From Porticoccaceae bacterium (GTDB taxonomy: Bacteria; Pseudomonadota; Gammaproteobacteria; Pseudomonadales; Porticoccaceae): DNA of 64,000 bases. This document shows positions 8,558 to 16,738 of this stretch, in pieces. A program made the position numbers and the translations under genes. Below the pieces are notes generated by a model. It was not told the DNA's origin. It saw only the letters and a program-made list of their open reading frames with translations, and did not search any database. Location: contig JAJFKC010000014.1 of assembly GCA_021773435.1 (NCBI GenBank), forward strand, positions 30,289 through 94,288. The letters are read 5' to 3'. The number at the start of each line of letters is the position of its first letter. Position 1 is the stretch's first letter.

Positions 8558-9123
8558 AACGAGGGCTTGTCTCCCGGTGGGGGTGTGGTTTCGGAAGGCT
8601 CTGAAGCGGGTGAAGCGTTAAGTAATTGATCTAATTTTTGCTGTTCTTTTACACTAAGGGCATCACCAGGAGCCTGCTTGCCAGACAAATCAGATTCCCC
8701 TGCCCTCGTAACTTGCCGCTTGATAAACAAGCCAGCGACTAAAAGTCCAGTGATCAATAATAATGCTGGGCCCCACCAGAGCAGGTAAGTGCCTTGCTGC
8801 AAACGCGGCCTATAAAGAATGAAATCACCGTAGCGGGCTACTAGATAATCGCTAATTGCTTCGTTGCTATCACCCTCCTCCAGCATACGTCTTATTTCAC
8901 GTCTTAAATCCGCAGAGATCGGTGAATCAGAACCCGCTAGATTTTGATTTTGACATTTAGGGCAACGATACTCATCGATCAACTGTCGGTATCTGGCCGA
9001 CAATTCTGGCCTGGATAATTGATCGGTTTCAATCAGAGCAAATGTAGCTGATGCGGTTAGACCTAAACTGAGAGCCATAGTAATCAGGAAAATGGCTTTA
9101 AAGCGGCCAGTGAAGTTGATCAT
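8554..9123 (-). CDS. ccmH: Cytochrome c maturation protein CcmH
   Basis: A 189-residue thiol-oxidoreductase subunit of the haem ligase. It has a signal/anchor helix (about residues 10-30), the CcmH motif YRCPKCQNQNLAGSDS near residue 52 with its CxxC that reduces apocytochrome haem-binding cysteines, and a second membrane helix near residues 115-135. The C-terminal tail is polar. The start overlaps the ccmG stop (TGA within CATGATCA on the opposite strand) and the end overlaps ccmI. Expected in the inner membrane with the CxxC domain in the periplasm. Confidence 0.94.
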   Translation of the reverse strand: MINFTGRFKAIFLITMALSLGLTASATFALIETDQLSRPELSARYRQLIDEYRCPKCQNQNLAGSDSPISADLRREIRRMLEEGDSNEAISDYLVARYGDFILYRPRLQQGTYLLWWGPALLLITGLLVAGLFIKRQVTRAGESDLSGKQAPGDALSVKEQQKLDQLLNASPASEPSETTPPPGDKPSL

Positions 9124-9716
9124 GGCCGAACTTCACCACCTTTTACGCTAACTGTTGCTCCGCCAAAGCTATTATACAAAGCTAGAAAATCCGATTGCCA
9201 AACACGCTCATCCACCACACCGACATGCTTATGACGAATAAGCCCTTCGCTATCAATCAAATAGGTTTCCGGCGCGCCAAAGACGCCCAGATCCAGGCCT
9301 AGCTTGCCTTGTTGGTCGACAATGACCAGCTGATAAGGATTGCCATATTCCTCTAACCACAGCCGCGCTTTGGCATTTTCGTCCTTGTAATCCAGGCCAA
9401 TAATTGGCACACCCCGCTCGGCTAATTCCAGTAAAAAAGGGTGCTCGATTCGACAGGACGGACACCAGGTTGCCCAGACATTGAGCAGCGTCACCTGACC
9501 TTTAAATACCGATTGATTGACCAAAGGTTCAGGCTCATCAACCGCGGACTCTAGTGGAATATCCAGGCTTGGCAGATTAAACAGGGGAACCGGTTTATCC
9601 ACCAGCACCGAAGGCATAGCGTTGGGGTCACGGCCCAGCCCCCAATACAGCATGGAAGCCAGGACAATAAAAATAAGTAGCGGGATAAATAATTTAATCT
9701 GCGTCAAACGAAACAC
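9120..9716 (-). CDS. ccmG: Thiol:disulfide interchange protein CcmG/DsbE
   Basis: A 198-residue thioredoxin-fold protein anchored by one N-terminal helix (about residues 8-26). The active site is WATWCPSCRIEHPFLLEL near residue 85, and the family GAPETYLID segment with the cis-Pro region lies near residue 150. CcmG keeps apocytochrome c and CcmH reduced in the periplasm. The start is GTG and lies 23 bases inside the end of ccmF, so translation is probably coupled. An operon member with ccmF before it and ccmH after it. Confidence 0.94.
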   Translation of the reverse strand: MFRLTQIKLFIPLLIFIVLASMLYWGLGRDPNAMPSVLVDKPVPLFNLPSLDIPLESAVDEPEPLVNQSVFKGQVTLLNVWATWCPSCRIEHPFLLELAERGVPIIGLDYKDENAKARLWLEEYGNPYQLVIVDQQGKLGLDLGVFGAPETYLIDSEGLIRHKHVGVVDERVWQSDFLALYNSFGGATVSVKGGEVRP

Positions 9717-11784
9717 CCACCCCTTCTTTGAGTGCTGCGCTCGTATCAGCTTGTGCAGCGCGTACAGTCAATCGTCGATAGCGTTTATCAAGCACGGCAA
9801 TTACGCCGCCCATAGCCATCATGAGTGCACCTAACCAAATCCAGCGAACAAAGGGTTTGACATAGATACGTAACGACCAGGCATCTCCGGCCAGAGGCTC
9901 GCCCAGAGCGACGTATATATCCTTAGTAAAACCGCCGTCAATATCCGCTTCGGTCATCACCTGGCCTCCAGCAGTGTAATAGCGTTTTTCTGGTTGCAAG
10001 GTGGTCACCGGAGCATTGTTGCGTGATACATCGCTGCGTGATACATCGCTGCGTGATAGATCATTGTTACGTGGCACATCGCTGCGTGACACATCAATAC
10101 GCCCGGTCCTGGCCATGTAATTGGGGCCGGGGATATCGACTACGCCTTTAAAGAGGAAATCATATCCGGCGATGCTTACCTGCCCGCCGGGAGATAGACG
10201 AATATCCCGCTCATCACTGTAGGTACTGGTCAACGCCACACCGATAATCGTCACGGCCACACCAATGTGAGCTAACAACATCCCATAATAACTACCCCGC
10301 AGGCGCTTTGCACCCAGTAAGCGGCCCTGGGAGGAAGCACTTTTTTGCCACCAGTCACGGCAGGACCAGAGCAATATCCAGGCGCTCACAGTGAGTGCGA
10401 CGAATACCAACAGATTAAATGGATAGGCAAGCAAAAATAGCGCACCCGCGGCGATCAACATACTGCCTGCTATGATTCCTAGCGCAGGCCGAATCAAGGT
10501 ATCTGTGGCATGACTTTTCCACCGAGTTGTCGAGCCGGGTGCCATAAATACACCCAACACCAAAACCAGAGGCACAAAGAACAAATTAAAATAAGGTGGG
10601 CCGACCGAGATTTTTCCCCAGCCAGCCATATCTGCTACCAGCGGATACAGGGTGCCCAGCAAAATAAAAGCCATAGCAACGATCAATAGCACGTTGTTGC
10701 CGAGCAAAAAGGTCTCCCGAGAAACCCAGCCAAAACTTGCGGTGCGGGCAATAGTCGGCCCTCGCAGTGCAAACAATAACAGCGAGCCACCGATCACCAT
10801 GGCCAGAAACATCAATATAAAAATGCCTCGTGCTGGGTCGGCCGCAAAAGCATGAACCGATGTCAGCACGCCGGAACGCACCAGGAATGTGCCTAGCAGG
10901 CTTAGCGAGAAGCTCAAAATAGCGAGCAGCAATGTCCAGCTGCGAAACAAGCCCCGCTTCTCGGCCACCGCCAAACTATGAATCAGCGCGGTGCCGGCCA
11001 ACCAGGGCATAAAGGACGCATTCTCGACCGGATCCCAAAACCACCAGCCGCCCCAGCCCAGTTCGTAATAAGCCCACCAACTGCCCAGGGCAATACCGAC
11101 CGTCAGAAAAGCCCAGGCGGCATTGGTCCAGGGTCGAGTCCAGCGTGCCCAGGCAGCATCCATTCGCCCGGCCATTAACGCTGCCACGGCAAATGCGAAG
11201 GCCACGGAAAAACCCACATAACCCATGTATAAGATTGGCGGATGGATGATCAGACCCACGTCCTGTAACAAAGGGTTTAGATCTTTTCCTTCACCGGGGA
11301 AAAAAGGCAGCAAGCGTTCAAAGGGGTTGGAGGTAAGCAGAAGAAACAAATAGAAACCAATCGCCACCAGACCCAATACAGCTAAGACGCGAGCCACCAT
11401 GTCCAGGGGTAATGTTCGGCTAAACATAGCTACTGCCAGTGTCCAGGTCGATAATATCAACACCCAAAGTAACAAAGAGCCTTCGTGGGCCGCCCAGACG
11501 GCACTGATTTTAAAATGGCCAGGCAGATTCGTATTGGAATTATCGGCGACATATCGCACCGAAAAATCATCGCCCAAAAATAACGCAACCAAACAGATAA
11601 AACTGGCTGCGACGAAGACAAACTGACCGCAGGCAATGGGCCTCGCGCTCGCCATCCATAGCCGATTATTGAACAAGGTACCCAGGATCGGAACTATCGC
11701 CTGGGCAATGGCCAGGCACAGCGCAAGGATGAGGGCAAAGTGGCCAAATTCAGCGGTGGGAAGAACGCCTAGTTCAGTAATCAT
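9694..11784 (-). CDS. ccmF: Cytochrome c-type biogenesis protein CcmF
   Basis: A 696-residue polytopic membrane protein, the haem lyase core that attaches haem to apocytochrome c. The WWD haem-handling motif WGGWWFWDPVENASFMPW lies near residue 240, and about 14 hydrophobic segments are visible. It is roughly 40 residues longer than a typical CcmF; the excess is a repetitive insertion (SRSDVSRSDVSR, about residues 565-595) in the periplasmic domain near the C-terminus. ccmG starts inside its last codons. The repeat does not break the frame, so the enzyme is probably active. Confidence 0.95.
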   Translation of the reverse strand: MITELGVLPTAEFGHFALILALCLAIAQAIVPILGTLFNNRLWMASARPIACGQFVFVAASFICLVALFLGDDFSVRYVADNSNTNLPGHFKISAVWAAHEGSLLLWVLILSTWTLAVAMFSRTLPLDMVARVLAVLGLVAIGFYLFLLLTSNPFERLLPFFPGEGKDLNPLLQDVGLIIHPPILYMGYVGFSVAFAFAVAALMAGRMDAAWARWTRPWTNAAWAFLTVGIALGSWWAYYELGWGGWWFWDPVENASFMPWLAGTALIHSLAVAEKRGLFRSWTLLLAILSFSLSLLGTFLVRSGVLTSVHAFAADPARGIFILMFLAMVIGGSLLLFALRGPTIARTASFGWVSRETFLLGNNVLLIVAMAFILLGTLYPLVADMAGWGKISVGPPYFNLFFVPLVLVLGVFMAPGSTTRWKSHATDTLIRPALGIIAGSMLIAAGALFLLAYPFNLLVFVALTVSAWILLWSCRDWWQKSASSQGRLLGAKRLRGSYYGMLLAHIGVAVTIIGVALTSTYSDERDIRLSPGGQVSIAGYDFLFKGVVDIPGPNYMARTGRIDVSRSDVPRNNDLSRSDVSRSDVSRNNAPVTTLQPEKRYYTAGGQVMTEADIDGGFTKDIYVALGEPLAGDAWSLRIYVKPFVRWIWLGALMMAMGGVIAVLDKRYRRLTVRAAQADTSAALKEGVGVSFDAD
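10021..10098 (-). repeat. In-frame 15-nt repeat inside ccmF
   Basis: On the plus strand GCGTGATACATCGCT occurs twice in exact tandem (10021-10050), then a third diverged copy follows, then CGTGGCACATCGCTGCGTGACACATC. The 15-nt unit encodes five residues, SDVSR, on the minus strand. The repeat therefore expands the periplasmic domain of CcmF without a frameshift. Confidence 0.85.
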
Positions 11785-11798
11785 TGGTTCGCAATCAA

Positions 11799-12257
11799 TT
11801 AATGAAGTCCCGGAGCGTTTTTGTCCGTAGCCTGATGGGCTTTTTCCATAGCGTCTGCGACTTCGGGAGGCGTGTATTCCTCATCGTGCTTGGCCATCAC
11901 TTCTTCAGCCTTAAATATTTTTTCCGAAGTCCAATAACCAAGAGCCACCGCCGCTTCATCCTCGGCGAACAAATCCGGCAATATGCCGCTGTATTGAATC
12001 TGAATATTTGCCGCGCCATCGGTAACTTCAAACGCGGTATCCAGCGAATCTTCGTTACGCACAAAGCTATCGACTACGACCATGCCCCCCACTCTGATCC
12101 GGGTATTCTGGGGAGCTTCTCCGGCCAGCATCTGTGACGGTGTATAAAACAGGTTGATATTGTCACGCAGGGCATACACTGCCAGGCCAATACCAATTGA
12201 GGCAACGCTGACGATAAATATCACCAGCTGGAGCCGTTGTTTTCGAGCCGGTTTCAT
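11799..12257 (-). CDS. ccmE: Periplasmic haem chaperone CcmE
   Basis: A 152-residue haem chaperone with one N-terminal membrane anchor (about residues 7-27) and an OB-fold periplasmic domain. The haem-binding histidine lies in VMAKHDEEYTPPEV near residue 124, matching the invariant His and following Tyr of the family. CcmE takes haem from CcmC and carries it to CcmF. Its ATG overlaps the ccmD stop codon. Length is normal. Confidence 0.95.
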   Translation of the reverse strand: MKPARKQRLQLVIFIVSVASIGIGLAVYALRDNINLFYTPSQMLAGEAPQNTRIRVGGMVVVDSFVRNEDSLDTAFEVTDGAANIQIQYSGILPDLFAEDEAAVALGYWTSEKIFKAEEVMAKHDEEYTPPEVADAMEKAHQATDKNAPGLH

Positions 12258-12481
12258 TTGGTTGCACCGTCGTCGATACGATTCGAGTCGCGGTCATTAT
12301 TCTGGGCACGATTCTGCTCACGCTGAATACTCAAAAATCTTCGCTGTTTAAGCAGAGGCCGAAACGCCAGCACAACTAATACCAGGACCGTTATGCCATA
12401 GGCAGTCCACACATAAACCCCATGGCCACTCATTGCGAGGAAATCAGCCATCGAGTCAAATTGAAAACTCATCGAGATCAT
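12254..12481 (-). CDS. ccmD: Haem exporter protein CcmD
   Basis: A small 75-residue single-span membrane protein. MADFLAMSGHGVYVWTAYG is the family start signature and is followed by a hydrophobic helix and a basic tail. CcmD helps release holo-CcmE from the CcmABC complex. Its first ATG overlaps the ccmC stop; a second ATG three codons on (MSFQFDS) is equally possible. The position between ccmC and ccmE confirms the call. Confidence 0.9.
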   Translation of the reverse strand: MISMSFQFDSMADFLAMSGHGVYVWTAYGITVLVLVVLAFRPLLKQRRFLSIQREQNRAQNNDRDSNRIDDGATK

Positions 12482-13233
12482 TGCGACAGCCCCCTAACCC
12501 AGGAAGAACGCCATTCACGGGCAAGAATTTCAGTGCGAGTATTAAGCATTAATACCAGCGCGTAGAAACAGTAAAAGCCCAAAATCATAACGATCAATGG
12601 CTTGAGCATATCGGGATGAATCGAGGATGCACCGGTTAATTTAATAGTCGCGGGCTGGTGCAAGGTATACCACCAGTCCACCGACTTATAGATAATGGGA
12701 ATATTGACCGTACCCACCAGGCTAAGAATCGCACAGGCTTTATACGCGGTATCGCGAGAGGTGAAGGCCTGATTCAGGGCGATTACACCGAGGTACAGGA
12801 AAAACAGTATCAGCATCGAGGTAATACGAGCATCCCACACCCAGTAAGTCCCCCAGGTGGGCTTACCCCATATCGATCCTGTCAGCAGAGCCAGGAAGGT
12901 CAGCGCAGCGCCGAGCGGTGCAGCCGAGACCATTACCATATTGGCAATTTTAATTTTCCAGATTAACGCCACCGCGCCGGCAGCAGCCATCACGTAATAA
13001 CCGATCATGGCCAGTACCGAGATCGGTACATGGATAAAAATAATACGATAGCTGTTGCCTTGCCGCGCATCCTGAGGCGCGAAGCCCAGGCCCCAAATTG
13101 AACCCAGCACTAACAGCCCGACACTGATAACCGCCAAATAAGGCAGCCACTTGCCGGTCGTTTGGTAAAACCATCGGGGCGATCCGAAACGGTGGAACCA
13201 TTTCTGGATAAATTTCAATATCGACTGCCACAT
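12478..13233 (-). CDS. ccmC: Haem exporter protein CcmC
   Basis: A 251-residue protein with six membrane helices and the WWD motif GKPTWGTYWVWDARITS near residue 130. Conserved periplasmic histidines flank it (FIHVPISV near 68 and the TLHQPA region near 190). CcmC presents haem to CcmE. It lies between ccmB (3-bp gap) and ccmD (overlap). Length and topology are normal. Confidence 0.95.
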   Translation of the reverse strand: MWQSILKFIQKWFHRFGSPRWFYQTTGKWLPYLAVISVGLLVLGSIWGLGFAPQDARQGNSYRIIFIHVPISVLAMIGYYVMAAAGAVALIWKIKIANMVMVSAAPLGAALTFLALLTGSIWGKPTWGTYWVWDARITSMLILFFLYLGVIALNQAFTSRDTAYKACAILSLVGTVNIPIIYKSVDWWYTLHQPATIKLTGASSIHPDMLKPLIVMILGFYCFYALVLMLNTRTEILAREWRSSWVRGLSQ

Positions 13234-13236
13234 AGC

Positions 13237-13932
13237 TTATCCGTTGATACCAACCCTTAACGCGGCGGCGGCGGCAAACGGCCCGGTCAGCAGCGTAAAA
13301 GTAAAAAACGCACCTAACATGGCCAGCACCGGTAAATACTCCAGACCCTGCACAGCTCTTTGTACGGAACTTGCACCAAAAATTAGCACCGGAAAATATA
13401 GAGGCATAACAACAAGCGACAACAATACCCCGCCCCTTTGCAGCGCCACCGTCAGCGCGGCGCCCACCGCACCGATCAAACTAAAGCAGGCCGTGCCAAC
13501 GGCCAGGCCAGTCACTAGCGGGATATAGCCTTCACCGGGTAGCGATAACATCATGCCTAATAGTGGTGCCATCAAGGTAATCGGCAGCCCAGTTTTCAAC
13601 CAGTGGGCGATCACCTTTGCCAGCACCAATGACCACAGCGATTTCGGACTAAGAATAATTTGCAGGAGCGAGCCATCTGCCAAATCATCTTTAAATATAC
13701 CATCCAACGCCAACAGCGTGGCTAGCAAGGCCGTAATCCAGATCATACCGGGGGCAATGACGGCTAATTGACTGGGCGATGGACTGACCGCCAAAGGCAC
13801 CAGGGTCGTGGTCATCACAAAAAACAGTAACGGATTTAGAAAATCGCTGCCCTGACGAATTGCCACCAGCAAATCACGCTGCAAAATGCCTGTGTGGCTG
13901 TTATTAGTCGGGTGCATCTTCGTGTCTGGCAC
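13237..13932 (-). CDS. ccmB: Haem exporter subunit CcmB
   Basis: A 231-residue membrane protein with about six hydrophobic segments, the permease partner of CcmA. The family patterns LQRDLLVAIRQGSDFLNPLLFF near the N-terminus (shortened here) and the FKDDLADGSL loop near residue 82 are present. The longest reading starts at GTG; an ATG five codons later (MHPTNNS) is as likely. It follows ccmA by 6 bp. Confidence 0.93.
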   Translation of the reverse strand: MPDTKMHPTNNSHTGILQRDLLVAIRQGSDFLNPLLFFVMTTTLVPLAVSPSPSQLAVIAPGMIWITALLATLLALDGIFKDDLADGSLLQIILSPKSLWSLVLAKVIAHWLKTGLPITLMAPLLGMMLSLPGEGYIPLVTGLAVGTACFSLIGAVGAALTVALQRGGVLLSLVVMPLYFPVLIFGASSVQRAVQGLEYLPVLAMLGAFFTFTLLTGPFAAAAALRVGING

Positions 13933-13938
13933 CGTTAG

Positions 13939-14592
13939 CTAATGCACTTTGGCCGTAAATTCAGCCAATGCCAGATTGCGCACACCGTCAATCGATAAAG
14001 CCTGGTGACTGCTGAAAACAATTATCCCGCCGGCGCGCCGATGCGTTTCGAACAGGCTTTCCAAATCAGCAATTGCATCGCTATCCAGAGCAGTAAGCGG
14101 CTCATCGAGCAACCATAAAGTCGCATCTCGTAAATATAATGCGGCTAAAGCGACCCGGCGTAGCTGCCCTGCGGACAGCGTGCTACATGGCACGTCCTTA
14201 CAGGTATTCAAGCCAGCACTATCAAGGGCCGTATCAATTGTTATGTTCTTCCTCGGTGCGAACAAACCCAAACACCAGCGCATGTTTTCACGAGCCGTTA
14301 AAGCCAGCTTAACGCCCGGTTGATGGCCTATAAAAGCCAGTTCTGCGAGATAAATGGCGCTGCCGTTAATGGCCTCGCCGCGCCATAAGACACTGCCATA
14401 TGAAGGTGAGTGTAGCGTTGTCAGGATATGCAATAGCGTAGTTTTACCGCAGCCGTTAGGCCCGCTAATTTGCATCACATCACCAGCGCACAGAGCTATC
14501 GAAAGGCTCTCAAATAATGGCCAGTCGTCTCTTTCAAAAGCAAGGTTTTGCAGTTCTAACAGGGGGGTAGTAGCCAACAGGCGGCTCCACAT
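13939..14592 (-). CDS. ccmA: Haem exporter ATP-binding protein CcmA
   Basis: A 217-residue ABC ATPase, the first gene of the ccm operon. Walker A is GPNGCGKTTLL near residue 43, the signature LSAGQLRRVALAALYL near 140, and Walker B LWLLDEPLTALD near 162. It powers release of haem-loaded CcmE. The ATG has no Shine-Dalgarno site, but a TTG five codons in (position 14577) has GGAG seven bases upstream, so the true start may be there. No convincing promoter was found in the 228 bp upstream. Confidence 0.93.
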   Translation of the reverse strand: MWSRLLATTPLLELQNLAFERDDWPLFESLSIALCAGDVMQISGPNGCGKTTLLHILTTLHSPSYGSVLWRGEAINGSAIYLAELAFIGHQPGVKLALTARENMRWCLGLFAPRKNITIDTALDSAGLNTCKDVPCSTLSAGQLRRVALAALYLRDATLWLLDEPLTALDSDAIADLESLFETHRRAGGIIVFSSHQALSIDGVRNLALAEFTAKVH

Positions 14593-14788
14593 TCAGCAAG
14601 CCGGTATTATGCCGTATTATTTAAGCCTATTGGAGCGGTGATAGAGCGATATTTAGAGAAAAGTATTGCGCAGGTATCGGGCGTAAATCAATGTAAGGTG
14701 TTTACCTGCGACCAATATACCAGCCAGTTTCAGCAGTTGAATCTCCCAGGTAAATCGACAGGAAACAAGGGTAGTTTAAGTCCGTCTG

Positions 14789-14836
14789 AGATCAAAACAC
14801 CCAGGTCAAATCAAAACCTCTTAGGTCAAATCAAAA
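14789..14836 (-). repeat. Stop-proximal direct repeat, about 20-nt period
   Basis: AGGTCAAATCAAAA occurs at 14803 and 14823, 20 nt apart, with a partial copy (ATCAAAA) at 14791. The copy nearest the gene overlaps the last codons and stop of the small acidic protein gene on the minus strand, so the gene end has been duplicated downstream. Confidence 0.7.
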
Positions 14837-15012
14837 TCATAGTCTTGAATCTGCTGTTCCAACTTTCGTTGCGCCAATTTTTCCTCTACCAGGCGACGTT
14901 TTTCACAGGCCTGATCATAGCGTGGCAATTTTATTTCGCTACGCAATACTTCGTTATCCATTTCGCCGTTTCCGATGTCGTCAGCCACTTCATCGATGTC
15001 TTCATCAGCCAT
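14821..15012 (-). CDS. Small acidic protein of unknown function
   Basis: A 63-residue protein with a very acidic N-terminal half (MADEDIDEVADDIGNGEMD) and a charged helical C-terminal half (RRLVEEKLAQRKLEQQIQDY). This resembles short proteins found near Pseudomonas core genes (the PA3496-type family), but I cannot confirm that. It has no membrane segment. It stands alone between ccmA and the arsenosugar genes, on the minus strand. Its end is part of a repeat array. Confidence 0.6.
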   Translation of the reverse strand: MADEDIDEVADDIGNGEMDNEVLRSEIKLPRYDQACEKRRLVEEKLAQRKLEQQIQDYDFDLT

Positions 15013-15207
15013 ATCGAAAGCTCCCAGGTCCTAAAACACTCTTTAGCTCTGCCGTAGTTTCAACATTTTGTTCAAAAATACGGCTATGTTTCACAATATT
15101 TATGGGCCAGGTGCTGACTGGGTTTTAGCGTCACCACTGAGTCACCGATCCATGCGCCAAAAATATGGTTAATTTGGCTACAAGTCAAGAATATAATATT
15201 CTTTAAA

Positions 15208-15849
15208 TCAACGTGTTAAGAACAAATCCTCATATTGTTTCAAACCTGTGATCTGGTTCAAATCTTGCACGGTGTCGATATCTGAGAGCGGCACCAACTC
15301 GTGCCATCGCCAGGCTAGCTTTGTTAAACGCTGTCGGGTTTGCTCCAGCACCACGCCAGTTCCCCAATTCACGCCATCAAACACTGCTGTATTAGCCTGA
15401 CTTAGCCCAATCAACACGTAACCGCCATCGGTGGCTGGCCCCAACACACAGTCCATACCGGTAGTCAGCTTCTCTAACACTTCCTGTATGACAATTCCGG
15501 TTAACGACGGACAGTCGCTGCCAATCAGTAATACGGCCTGATACCTTTGCAAACCGTCTTGTAATGCGTGATGCATGCGCTTTCCCAGGTCCGCACCTTG
15601 TTGATCACACAACAGGGGTGGTGGCTCAAGCGTAGCGAAAAACCCGGATACATCATCGCCGGCCGTCCATAATTCGACCTCCGCCAGCTTGCTTTCGACC
15701 AGAGTTTGATAGGTATGACCAACCAACCGGCAATGTAATGACAGGGATTGCTCAAGCGTGAGTTGCGGCTGCATGCGGGTTTTGACTTTGCCCAGCTCGG
15801 GTGCCCTGGCAAATTGAATAATCAGGGCTTGAGGGAATTGATAGCTCAC
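15208..15849 (-). CDS. Arsenosugar-type glycosyltransferase (TIGR04282/DUF2064 family)
   Basis: A 213-residue GT-A-like nucleotidyl/glycosyltransferase. FARAPELGKVKTRM near residue 13 and LLIGSDCPSLTG near residue 102 are the DUF2064/TIGR04282 signatures, and the LGPATDGGYVLIGL motif follows near 137. The family co-occurs with arsenosugar radical-SAM proteins, as here. The start is GTG. It is the last of three genes on the minus strand, 26 bp after the partner glycosyltransferase. The exact sugar step has not been assigned for this family to my knowledge. Confidence 0.88.
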   Translation of the reverse strand: MSYQFPQALIIQFARAPELGKVKTRMQPQLTLEQSLSLHCRLVGHTYQTLVESKLAEVELWTAGDDVSGFFATLEPPPLLCDQQGADLGKRMHHALQDGLQRYQAVLLIGSDCPSLTGIVIQEVLEKLTTGMDCVLGPATDGGYVLIGLSQANTAVFDGVNWGTGVVLEQTRQRLTKLAWRWHELVPLSDIDTVQDLNQITGLKQYEDLFLTR

Positions 15850-15875
15850 AGGCGACAGGGTGTGATATTGCGGGC

Positions 15876-16586
15876 CTAAGGTTTCTCGCCTGGCGGGGGC
15901 ACTTTATGTCGGTAATATTTTTCGGCTAGTTGTTCCGGTGCAGCACCAAAATAATATGCAAGCCGAATTCGCCACATCTTTAAGACTGTTTTCAAAATGC
16001 CCTCGTCCTGCCATTTCCGCACTGAGGTTGTCGCTTTAGCCACCACCACCAATGGTCGGGAGACACGTTTCAACCTTTTACTAAGCTCAATGTCTTCCAT
16101 CAACGGGATATCGGCAAAGCCATTAACCTGCTCAAATATTTCTCGGTCGACAAATTGGCACTGATCACCAGTGCCGATGCCTGTGTAGTAAGAACGTCTG
16201 TTCATAAACCATTCAATAAACCGAAAAGCCAGGCGGTCGCTGTTAAGCCGAACAGAAAAAAACCCCCACTTAGATTTTGAATAATTCCAGGCCATCACGA
16301 TATCAGGCATTTTTTCGGGAAGCCAAGTATCGACATGGAGAAATAACACCCATTTATGCTGGGCCAATGCTGCACCAGCATTCATCTGCGTCGCTCGGCC
16401 TGCGCCGCTAACGATAATTTGATCCGCACCTGGTTTTGCCAGCGTAGCAGTATTATCCGCGCTGCCACCATCTACAACAATGACCTGTGCACCAAGCTGG
16501 CGTAAGCCCTGTAATGTCTTCAGGCAAGCTTCGATTTGGCCGGATTCGTTTAACACCGGGATTACAATGCTTAAAGATAATGCCAT
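15876..16586 (-). CDS. Family 2 glycosyltransferase, arsenosugar type (TIGR04283)
   Basis: A 236-residue GT2-fold protein. SIVIPVLNESGQIEACL at the N-terminus is the nucleotide-sugar binding strand, VIVVDGGSADNT near residue 36 gives the first Asp motif, and LFLHVDTWLP near residue 81 supplies the metal-binding HVD in place of DxD. The downstream FMNRRSYYTGIGTGDQCQFV segment is typical of TIGR04283. It sits between ArsS and the TIGR04282 protein. Its ATG is preceded directly by a six-copy 14-nt repeat array and has no clear Shine-Dalgarno site. Confidence 0.88.
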   Translation of the reverse strand: MALSLSIVIPVLNESGQIEACLKTLQGLRQLGAQVIVVDGGSADNTATLAKPGADQIIVSGAGRATQMNAGAALAQHKWVLFLHVDTWLPEKMPDIVMAWNYSKSKWGFFSVRLNSDRLAFRFIEWFMNRRSYYTGIGTGDQCQFVDREIFEQVNGFADIPLMEDIELSKRLKRVSRPLVVVAKATTSVRKWQDEGILKTVLKMWRIRLAYYFGAAPEQLAEKYYRHKVPPPGEKP

Positions 16587-16591
16587 GCGTA

Positions 16592-16675
16592 TTTCAACAG
16601 CTATTTCTCAACAACTACTTCTCAACAATTGTGTCTCAACTAATATTTTCCAACCAATATATCTCAACTATAAGA
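16592..16675 (-). repeat. Six-copy 14-nt tandem array upstream of a glycosyltransferase
   Basis: On the plus strand the core TCAAC recurs at 16594, 16608, 16622, 16636, 16650 (as CCAAC) and 16664, exactly 14 nt apart, in units close to TCTCAACAACTATT. On the minus strand this gives repeated GTTGAGA blocks ending 5 nt before the glycosyltransferase ATG. It fills most of the 152-bp gap behind arsS. Confidence 0.85.
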
Positions 16676-16738
16676 GCAAATCCGTTTCTGTATGTATTGT
16701 CAGCTTAAACTATGGCGATTGTAGCGCTACAACGTTCA

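Noticed and set aside
16592..16675. CRISPR-like array
   Set aside because: The period is only 14 nt and the copies are diverged; there are no unique 30-nt spacers and no cas genes.
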